Below, one piece after another: positions 1 through 5,785 of a DNA stretch of 64,000 nt. Position 1 is the stretch's first letter. Each line of letters begins with the position of its first letter. Below the pieces are notes generated by a model. That model did no database searches. It was not told the DNA's origin and saw nothing but the letters and a program-made list of their open reading frames with translations. Source of the DNA: Candidatus Eremiobacteraceae bacterium (GTDB taxonomy: Bacteria > Vulcanimicrobiota > Vulcanimicrobiia > Eremiobacterales > Eremiobacteraceae). The DNA lies in NCBI GenBank assembly GCA_035314825.1, contig DATFYX010000001.1:1-64000 (forward strand). The letters run 5' to 3'. The position numbers were made by a program, and so were the translations under genes.

Positions 1-10
1 CCGGCCTCGA

Positions 11-649
11 TCACGTAGCAGAGTCGGGTTTGGCGGCCGGAGCGATCCGGCCGCTCAACGACGAGAAGTCGCTTGCGACGCCCGCGTGCGTATGCCGCTG
101 CCGGTAGGTGCGCGCCTTCGTGCGGTTGCCGCACACGCTCATGGAGCACCACGTTCCCGAGCGGTTCTTGGTCTCGTCGTAGAACGCCCATAGACACGTC
201 TCGGCGGGGCATGCTTTGAGACGCGCCCACGTTCCATTGGCCATGGCGTCGAACGCGACGGCGATGATGCTGCCGAGCGCTCCGTCCACGCCCGGCGCGC
301 GCGGCTCGAGGCCGGCGCCGCCGTCCGCTCTGAAACTGACCGCCAGCTGCGCGCAACGCGCGGCCCGGTTCAGCGTGTCCAGCGCGCTGGGATCGGTTTG
401 ATATCCGTTATTCGCGAGTGTGAGGTTGCGCAACGCCTCGCGCACGCCGACAGCGGCGGCGAGGTCGGTTTGCGTGACGGGCGTCGCGGCGTCAATGAGC
501 CCAACGGTCGTCAGCCAATCGCGCAGGCCCTGGGGGGTGTCGATCTCGTCCGTCCCCTTTTCGTGATCGGCGGTGTTGATGAAGGCCTGGGCAAGCGCCA
601 GCTCAGGCGGTGCCGGCTTGCTCCCCAGGTTCCTTGCGGGAAGAGTCAT
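11..649 (-). CDS. CGNR zinc-finger (ABATE-type) transcriptional regulator
   Basis: 212 aa. The N-terminal ~150 residues look like the helical ABATE domain; the C-terminal part carries the zinc-binding signature with CPAETC, then WCSMSVCGNR and KARTYRQR, the segment that names the CGNR family and is thought to bind DNA. The ATG at 649 is chosen over an upstream start at 694 because a consensus -10 box lies at 659-664, only 10 nt before this ATG; the longer form would begin upstream of the promoter. It is divergent from the small-peptide/phosphoesterase unit, and TTATATG repeats lie in both promoters, so it is likely a local autoregulator (inference). The gene ends close to the window edge. Confidence 0.85.
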   Translation of the reverse strand: MTLPARNLGSKPAPPELALAQAFINTADHEKGTDEIDTPQGLRDWLTTVGLIDAATPVTQTDLAAAVGVREALRNLTLANNGYQTDPSALDTLNRAARCAQLAVSFRADGGAGLEPRAPGVDGALGSIIAVAFDAMANGTWARLKACPAETCLWAFYDETKNRSGTWCSMSVCGNRTKARTYRQRHTHAGVASDFSSLSGRIAPAAKPDSAT

Positions 650-658
650 TACGACGCC

Positions 659-688
659 ATTATATGACCTTTGAGGGTTATATGACAA
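659..688 (-). promoter_or_regulatory. Sigma-70-like promoter of the CGNR regulator, near-leaderless
   Basis: On the minus strand TTGTCA (683-688) and a perfect TATAAT (659-664) are separated by 18 nt. A start site about 7 nt past the -10 falls near 652, so the ATG at 649 would be almost leaderless; no Shine-Dalgarno sequence is visible before it. Confidence 0.7.
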
Positions 689-752
689 TCCCAACGTCCC
701 GCATGGCTTATTAAGAATATAACTTTCTAAAGCTATTGACAGGTTATATGCC
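660..752. promoter_or_regulatory. TTATATG direct repeats in divergent promoter region (probable operator)
   Basis: TTATATGAC occurs at 660-668 and again at 678-686, and TTATATGCC at 744-752, all in the same orientation. The first overlaps the -10 box and the second the -35 box of the regulator promoter; the third sits in the spacer of the opposite promoter. An inverted copy of the core (AATATAAC) is at 716-723. The arrangement suits one factor controlling both directions; the adjacent CGNR protein is the obvious candidate, but this is inferred. Confidence 0.55.
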
Positions 753-764
753 GCGTATTATGAT
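736..764 (+). promoter_or_regulatory. Consensus sigma-70 promoter of the small-peptide/phosphoesterase unit
   Basis: A perfect -35 TTGACA (736-741) is followed after 17 nt by TATGAT (759-764), five of six to the -10 consensus. The predicted transcript starts near 771 and first meets the small ORF at 803, which has GGAG 6 nt before its ATG. Confidence 0.75.
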
Positions 765-802
765 GTGGTTGCAAGCAGACGACAAAGAAAGGCTGGAGCA
801 CC

Positions 803-940
803 ATGAACCCGCGTCGCAACTCACATCTGATCGGCGTCGCCCACGGCGACTACGAGCTTCCCACGACCCGCACCGAGCTGGTGCGCAGCCCCAACGGCTT
901 CTTCACCTCGGTGTTCGGAGGCTGGGGCGTAAGGATCTAG
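803..940 (+). CDS. Small peptide with C-terminal GWG motif (copy 1)
   Basis: 45 aa, ATG with GGAG at the right distance (AAAGGCTGGAGCACC before ATG). It begins MNPRRNSHLIGVAHG and ends TSVFGGWGVRI. The second small ORF at 2066 ends TSIFRGWGPKL, and further upstream both have LV and a Gly in register (LV-x5-G-x2-TS[VI]FxGWGx[RK][IL]). Two independent ORFs of 45 and 46 codons sharing only this C-terminus, both with stops right after it, argue that both are real. No transmembrane segment or Cys. It overlaps in another frame an N-terminal extension of the phosphoesterase reading frame, which is why I reject that extension. Function unknown; a peptide signal, RiPP-like precursor or protein-binding tail are possibilities. 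Confidence 0.7.
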   Translation: MNPRRNSHLIGVAHGDYELPTTRTELVRSPNGFFTSVFGGWGVRI

Positions 941-966
941 TACTGCCAACGCCAAGCCAAACCGCC

Positions 967-1911
967 ATGAGAATGAAAATGATGATCGTGGCGGGGCTTG
1001 GCGTTCTCGTTGCTGCGGCAGCGCTCGCCCCCGTCTCGAGCGCGCGCACCACCGTCGCTGCAGGGCAGGTGATCGCGGCAGCGGGTGACATCGCCTGCGA
1101 CCTCTTGCCCGCTACTGCCGCCCCGGCAGCTGACGAAACCGGACCAGACACGTGCCACATGGATGCGACCGCGAAGCTGATCGCCGAGCTGCATCCCGCG
1201 GCCGTGCTCGCGCTCGGCGACGAACAGTATGCGGACGGCACGCTGGCCCAGTTCAACGCGGGCTACGCCAAGTCGTGGGGCGCTTTCAAGAGCATCACCC
1301 ATCCGGCGCCGGGCAATCACGAATACCACACGCCGAACGCGGCCGGATATTTCGCCTACTTCGGCTCGCTCGCCGGCGATCCGCAGCGCGGCTACTATAG
1401 CTTCGATCTCGCGGGCTGGCACCTGATCTCCCTCAACGGCAATTGCAAAGCGATCGGAGGCTGCGGGGCCGATTCCGACCAGGTCCGCTGGCTCACCGCC
1501 GATCTGGCAGCGCACCACGCGGCCTGCACGCTCGCGTATTGGCACCAGCCGCGCTTCTCATCGGGCGCCGTCCACCACAGCGACCCGGCCTATGACGCGT
1601 TTTGGCGCGCGCTGTACGCGGCGCACGCGGACCTTGTGCTCGGCGGACACGATCACGACTACGAACGGTTCGCCCCGCAGACGCCAGACGCCAAACCGGA
1701 CCCCACGAACGGCATCACCGAGTTCGTGGCGGGAACGGGCGGCCGCAGCCACTATAAGATAGGCCAGCTTGAGCCGAACAGCCAGACCGCCAACGGCCAG
1801 ACCTACGGCATCCTGGCGATCACGCTGAACCAGCACTCCTTTGACTGGCGCTTCATCCCCGAGCCCGGCTCGACGTTTAGGGACTCCGGGACACAGGCGT
1901 GCCACGGCTGA
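967..1911 (+). CDS. Secreted calcineurin-like metallophosphoesterase
   Basis: 314 aa. A signal peptide (basic MRMKMM, then a hydrophobic stretch to about residue 25, VSSAR) precedes a complete Metallophos domain: GDIACD, then ALGDEQYADG (GDxxY), PGNHEYH, YWHQPRFSSG and LGGHDHDYERF (GHDHDYER), the five metal/phosphate-binding blocks of purple-acid-phosphatase-like enzymes. It should act outside the cytoplasm as a phosphomono- or diesterase; the substrate cannot be told. The ATG at 967 is chosen because it gives a clean signal peptide and lies just after the peptide ORF (26 nt gap); the frame is open back to 736. It is flanked on both sides by the GWG peptides, one transcription unit. Confidence 0.85.
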   Translation: MRMKMMIVAGLGVLVAAAALAPVSSARTTVAAGQVIAAAGDIACDLLPATAAPAADETGPDTCHMDATAKLIAELHPAAVLALGDEQYADGTLAQFNAGYAKSWGAFKSITHPAPGNHEYHTPNAAGYFAYFGSLAGDPQRGYYSFDLAGWHLISLNGNCKAIGGCGADSDQVRWLTADLAAHHAACTLAYWHQPRFSSGAVHHSDPAYDAFWRALYAAHADLVLGGHDHDYERFAPQTPDAKPDPTNGITEFVAGTGGRSHYKIGQLEPNSQTANGQTYGILAITLNQHSFDWRFIPEPGSTFRDSGTQACHG

Positions 1912-2065
1912 GCGGCGACCCGTAGGACATTCTCAGTACCCCCTCGCCGCCACTACCCGTGGTTGTACCGATTCGGGCACCCCTGCGCTCCGCGTACCAT
2001 AAGGTCAGCGAAGGGCACCACCCAGGCCGCCCTCGCCCGCCGACCGTGAAAGGACGCAGATCGAA

Positions 2066-2206
2066 ATGGACGCCAAGAAGAACGAATACATTCCGCAGGA
2101 TGAGGAAGAGGTTGATACAGACTTGCTGGACAGCCGCTCGACGCTCGTGCACGTACGGCGCGGTCCTGACACGTCGATCTTCCGGGGCTGGGGCCCGAAG
2201 CTCTAA
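2066..2206 (+). CDS. Small peptide with C-terminal GWG motif (copy 2)
   Basis: 46 aa: MDAKKNEYIPQDEEEVD at the N-terminus, strongly acidic, and TSIFRGWGPKL at the very C-terminus. The C-terminal ~20 residues align without gaps with the peptide encoded at 803, while the N-terminal halves are unrelated in charge and sequence. AAAGGA lies 11 nt before the ATG. It follows the phosphoesterase after about 150 nt and is followed within 14 nt by a strong terminator, closing the unit. No known family recognised. Confidence 0.7.
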   Translation: MDAKKNEYIPQDEEEVDTDLLDSRSTLVHVRRGPDTSIFRGWGPKL

Positions 2207-2219
2207 TGCGGCTCTCGAG

Positions 2220-2257
2220 CTAAGGGCGACGGCTGCCGACGCCCTTAGCATTTTCTT
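2220..2257 (+). terminator. Rho-independent terminator of the GWG-peptide unit
   Basis: Nine-bp perfect stem CTAAGGGCG (2220-2228) / CGCCCTTAG (2240-2248), 11-nt loop, then CATTTTCTTTCT. It lies between the small peptide and the convergent PLP-enzyme gene. Confidence 0.85.
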
Positions 2258-2258
2258 T

Positions 2259-3440
2259 CTACAGCGCGTCCAGACCGCGCGCGAGGTCCGTCTGGATGTC
2301 GGCGACGTCTTCGATGCCGACAGACATCCGCAGAAAACCGTCGTGCAGACCCAACTCGTCGCGCAGCTCCTGCGAGAGGGCGCGGTGCGAGGACTTCGCC
2401 GGATGCGACAACGTCGTCGCCGTGCCGCCGAGGCTCAGGACAAGCCTGATCCGCGCCAGCCGTGCCAACAGCGTATCCACCGCCGCCGCGCCGCCATCGA
2501 TCTCGAACGAGATCATCGAGCCGAAACCGCGCTGCAGCACACGCTTGGCGATCGCGTGATCCGGATGATCCGGCAAGCCGGGGTAGTGCACGCGCCGCAC
2601 CTTCTGGTGGCTCGCCAGCCAGCGCGCTAGTTCGAGGGCAGAGTCCGCGCCACGCGCCATGCGCACGGCGAGCGTCTCGATCGAGCGCTCCGCGAGCCAC
2701 GCATCGAACGCTCCGGGCACCATGCCCGCGCGCACGGCAAACGTGCGGATCGGCGCGAGCAGCTCTCGCGTTCCCGCCAGCGTTCCGATCACCACGTCAT
2801 GATGGCCGCCGAGGAACTTGGTGCCGCTCTCCATCGCGAGATCTGCGCCCAGCGCGAGCGGTGTGCAGTGATACGGGGTGGCGAACGTGTTGTCGACGAG
2901 CAGCGCGCCACCCGCCCGTTTCGCCGCGGCGCCGAGCGACGGGATGTCGGCGACGCGCAGGCGCGGATTCGAAATCGTCTCGACGGCGAGCAGGCGCGCG
3001 CCGCCGCTAAGAGCGCGATCTACGGCAGACGGATCGGTCGCGTCCACGCGCACGGCACTCACCCCGAACCGCTCGAAATCGCCCAGAAGGCGCAGCGTGT
3101 TGCCGTACACCTCGCGCGCCGCGACGACGCGATCGCCGCTGTGCAATATCGTCATGAACGTCGCCGCGAACGCGGCCATGCCGGCCGAGGTGGCAAGCGC
3201 CTCAGGCGCACCCTCAAGCGAGGCGACCTGCGCTTCGAGCGCGAGCAGATTGGGATTGCCGTCGGAGCCGTAGATCGCGCCGGCGATGCGCCGTTCGTAG
3301 ATCGCATCCACCTGCGCGAGGTCGGCGAACGTCCAGCCCGCGGACTGATAGATGGGCGTGCGCGCAGGCGAGTTCGCGGGCGCGTCGGCGCGAGCGTCAT
3401 GGACGCCGCGAGTGCTAAAACCGTCGCCAGATGGGGCCAT
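2259..3440 (-). CDS. PLP-dependent Cys/Met metabolism enzyme (cystathionine synthase/lyase or sulfhydrylase type)
   Basis: 393 aa from the ATG at 3440, the usual length. Family features: TPIYQSAGWTF near the N-terminus, YGSDGNPN, LEALATSAGMAA-like region (ATSAGMAAF) for the PLP phosphate, VDNTFATPY with the PLP-nitrogen Asp, and MESGTKFLGGH with the Schiff-base Lys; SLGGTATTLSHPA near the end. It makes or breaks thioether/thiol bonds of homocysteine, cysteine or methionine; sequence alone does not tell cystathionine gamma-synthase, gamma-lyase and O-acylhomoserine sulfhydrylase apart. An in-frame GTG at 3485, with TTGAGG before it, would add 15 residues and lies inside a hairpin (see 3463-3489), so the start is uncertain. 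Confidence 0.88.
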   Translation of the reverse strand: MAPSGDGFSTRGVHDARADAPANSPARTPIYQSAGWTFADLAQVDAIYERRIAGAIYGSDGNPNLLALEAQVASLEGAPEALATSAGMAAFAATFMTILHSGDRVVAAREVYGNTLRLLGDFERFGVSAVRVDATDPSAVDRALSGGARLLAVETISNPRLRVADIPSLGAAAKRAGGALLVDNTFATPYHCTPLALGADLAMESGTKFLGGHHDVVIGTLAGTRELLAPIRTFAVRAGMVPGAFDAWLAERSIETLAVRMARGADSALELARWLASHQKVRRVHYPGLPDHPDHAIAKRVLQRGFGSMISFEIDGGAAAVDTLLARLARIRLVLSLGGTATTLSHPAKSSHRALSQELRDELGLHDGFLRMSVGIEDVADIQTDLARGLDAL

Positions 3441-3462
3441 CGGCGACCGCTTGGCGTAAAGA

Positions 3463-3489
3463 AGGGGTGCCGCCTGGTGCGGCACCCCT
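3463..3489 (-). terminator. Strong hairpin: terminator of the lysine-rich mini-gene or leader hairpin of the PLP enzyme
   Basis: Perfect 11-bp stem AGGGGTGCCGC / GCGGCACCCCT with a 5-nt loop, followed on the minus strand by TTCTTT. It sits 30 nt after the stop of the mini-gene and 22 nt before the ATG of the PLP enzyme. The alternative GTG start of that enzyme (3485) falls in the stem, so the hairpin could also control its translation. Confidence 0.65.
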
Positions 3490-3519
3490 CAATGCTTCTA
3501 GAACGCGAACGTTAACGCG

Positions 3520-3570
3520 TTAGTGCTTCTTCTTTTTCGTTGCTTTCTTCTTAGCTTTTTTCTTGGCCAC
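3520..3570 (-). CDS. 16-residue lysine-rich mini-protein
   Basis: GTG-started ORF for MAKKKAKKKATKKKKH, 11 of 16 residues Lys. A near-perfect ribosome-binding site AGGGAGGTGA (3581-3590) precedes the start by 10 nt, and a strong hairpin follows the stop. No other start (ATG/GTG/TTG) exists in this frame back to a stop near 3673. The composition is that of the C-terminal tails of histone H1-like and AKKK-repeat DNA-binding proteins, so nucleic-acid binding is the natural guess. It lies divergent from fabF. It is too short for ordinary gene calls; the alternative is a translated leader controlling the PLP enzyme downstream. Confidence 0.55.
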   Translation of the reverse strand: MAKKKAKKKATKKKKH

Positions 3571-3808
3571 GGTGCGCAGGTCACCTCCCTCTGAACTTCC
3601 GGTGCTCGCGGGGCGTTGCTGTACGCCGCTATTTCGTTTCCTAGTCTGATCCGCCGGTGCGGAGCCGCGCGGTTATGCACGATGCCGGAGGGTACGGGGT
3701 CACGACTGGCCCACGGAGTGTGTGTTCGTTTCAACGCAGCGTTCCCCTTTTCTGTCAGAGCGCGCGGGGCAGGAGTCATATGCGGGCACAACTCATACTG
3801 TATACCCT

Positions 3809-5059
3809 ATGCGACCTTCGAGGCGCGTCGTCATCACCGGACTCGGTGCGGTCACGCCGCTCGGCCACACGGTTCCTGAGTTCTGGTCCAACGTCGTCGC
3901 CGGCAAGAGCGGAGTCGGCGAGATCACGGCGTTCGACGCCTCGCATCTGCCCACGCGCTTCGCGGCGGAGGTGCGCGGCTTCGACGCGCCGGCCCTGATG
4001 GGCAAAAAAGAGGCGCGCAAGGCCGATCGCTTCGCGCAGTTCGCCATCATCGCCGCCAAAGAGGCGCTGGCCGACTCCGGCCTTGAGATCAACGACGACA
4101 ATCGCGACGACATCGGCGTCGTCATGGGCTCCGGTATCGGCGGCATCATCACGATCGAGAACCAGCACAAGGTCATGCTCGCGCAAGGCGCGGACCGGTT
4201 GTCGCCGTTCTTCATCCCCATGCTCATCTCGAACATCGCGCCCGGCCTCATCTCGATGAACATGGGCGTGCGCGGGCCGACGTTCACGTCGGTCTCGGCG
4301 TGCGCCTCGTCGAACAACGCGATCGGCGAGGCCTACCGCTCGGTCCAATTGGGCGAGGCCGACGCCATGATCTGCGGGGGCTCAGAGGCCCCCATCTCGC
4401 CGCTCGCGGTAGCCGGTTTCTGCGCCATGCGCGCGCTGTCGACGCGCAACGACTCGCCCGCGACCGCCAGCCGGCCGTTCGACAAGGAGCGCGACGGCTT
4501 CGTGATGGCCGAGGGCGGCGGCGCGCTCATGATCGAGGAGCTGGAGCACGCTCGGCGCCGCGACGCGCGCATCTACGCCGAACTCGTCGGCTACGGCACG
4601 TCGTCGGATGCCTACCATATGGTGCAGCCGGATCCGGATGCTCGCGGCGTGACCTTGGCCATGCAGCGCGCGCTGCGCGACGCCGGCATCGAGCCGTCGG
4701 ACGTCGACTACATCAATGCCCACGCGACCTCGACCGATCTCGGCGATATCGCCGAAACCCAGGCGATCCACCGCGTGTTCGGCGAGCGGGCCAAGACGCT
4801 GGCCGTGAGCTCGAACAAGTCGATGTTCGGCCATGCGCTCGGGGCGGCGGGCGCGCTGGAAGGCATCTGCACGGTGCTGACGATCCGCGACGGCATCATC
4901 CCGCCGACCATCAACTACCACCACGTCGATCCGCTGTGCGACCTCGATTGCGTGCCCAACGTCGCGCGCAAGGCCACGGTCGACATCGCGATGTCGAATT
5001 CGTTCGGTTTCGGCGGCCACAACGCGGTCATCGTCTTCCGCCGTTTCGCGGAGAGCTGA
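3809..5059 (+). CDS. fabF: 3-oxoacyl-[acyl-carrier-protein] synthase II
   Basis: 416 aa, the usual length. Condenses malonyl-ACP with acyl-ACP in fatty-acid elongation. The catalytic triad is present: Cys in SVSACASSNNA, His in NAHATSTDLGD and His in KSMFGHALGAAGA; the C-terminal NSFGFGGHNAVIVF loop is typical. The ATG at 3809 gives MRPSRRVVITGLG, the family N-terminus; the frame is open to 3722 but nothing upstream looks conserved. No good Shine-Dalgarno lies before it. First gene of a fabF-rnc-smc-purH run; acpP, often in front, is not here. Confidence 0.95.
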   Translation: MRPSRRVVITGLGAVTPLGHTVPEFWSNVVAGKSGVGEITAFDASHLPTRFAAEVRGFDAPALMGKKEARKADRFAQFAIIAAKEALADSGLEINDDNRDDIGVVMGSGIGGIITIENQHKVMLAQGADRLSPFFIPMLISNIAPGLISMNMGVRGPTFTSVSACASSNNAIGEAYRSVQLGEADAMICGGSEAPISPLAVAGFCAMRALSTRNDSPATASRPFDKERDGFVMAEGGGALMIEELEHARRRDARIYAELVGYGTSSDAYHMVQPDPDARGVTLAMQRALRDAGIEPSDVDYINAHATSTDLGDIAETQAIHRVFGERAKTLAVSSNKSMFGHALGAAGALEGICTVLTIRDGIIPPTINYHHVDPLCDLDCVPNVARKATVDIAMSNSFGFGGHNAVIVFRRFAES

Positions 5060-5785
5060 TTGTCACAAGGCCTCGCGCGGCGCAAGACGCTGCGTGCCTT
5101 CGGCAAGGGGCTCGGCCTCAAAGCGGCCGCGAGCGGCGAATGTGAGCTGCTCGGGGCCGCGCTCACGCACGACTCCTACGCCTTCGAGCGCGGCGACCGC
5201 CGCGGACTTTCGGCCAACGAGAGACTGGAGTTCCTGGGCGACGCGGTCGTGGGACTCGCGGCGTCGGCGTGGCTGTATGCGCGCCATCCCGACGAACCCG
5301 AGGGCCGGCTGTCGCGCCGCCGGCAAGCGCTCGTCTCCGGGCCGGCGCTGGCGAAGACCGCGGCTAGGCTCGGACTCGGTCCGATGCTGCGACTCGGCAA
5401 GGGCGAGGCCGCCGGTCAAGGCGAGCGTCGCCCTTCCATTCTGGCGGGCGCGTTCGAAGCATTGGTCGGCGCGGTGTTGGTGTTGGAAGGCTACGACGCC
5501 GCGGCGCGCTTCGTCGAGCGGTCGCATCTCGCGCAGGCCGACGACGCCGCGCGCATCGATCCGCGCACCGCGTTGCAAGAGCTCGTGCAGGCCAGATTCA
5601 AGCAGCCGCCGCGCTATACGTTCGAAGGTGAAAGCGGTCCCCCGCATGCGCGCGTCTTCCGGGCGCACGTCGCCGCGGGCGGCGTAGTGGGAACCGGCAC
5701 GGGTTCGACGAAGAAGCAGGCGCAGGCCGAGGCTGCTGCCCAGGCCCTCCGGAAACTAACGAGGCAAACCGTCAATCTACCTTAA
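5060..5785 (+). CDS. rnc: Ribonuclease III
   Basis: 241 aa, TTG start directly abutting the fabF stop. The N-terminal nuclease domain has the signature NERLEFLGDAVVG with the conserved Glu/Glu/Asp; the C-terminal dsRNA-binding domain runs from about DPRTALQEL to STKKQAQAEAAAQAL. In the second catalytic block, which normally reads ILAD-x-x-EA, this protein has RPSILAGAFEALVGA: the metal-binding Asp (Asp114 in E. coli) is Gly and the preceding Glu110 position is Pro, while the essential Glu117 is kept. The codon is GGC, clearly Gly. Processes rRNA and structured mRNAs if active. Confidence 0.9.
   Translation: MSQGLARRKTLRAFGKGLGLKAAASGECELLGAALTHDSYAFERGDRRGLSANERLEFLGDAVVGLAASAWLYARHPDEPEGRLSRRRQALVSGPALAKTAARLGLGPMLRLGKGEAAGQGERRPSILAGAFEALVGAVLVLEGYDAAARFVERSHLAQADDAARIDPRTALQELVQARFKQPPRYTFEGESGPPHARVFRAHVAAGGVVGTGTGSTKKQAQAEAAAQALRKLTRQTVNLP

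Noticed and set aside
736-966. N-terminal extension of the phosphoesterase frame (open from 736).
   Set aside because: It would start at the -35 box, is basic and low in family likeness, and overlaps the conserved small-peptide ORF in another frame; a clean signal peptide begins at 967.
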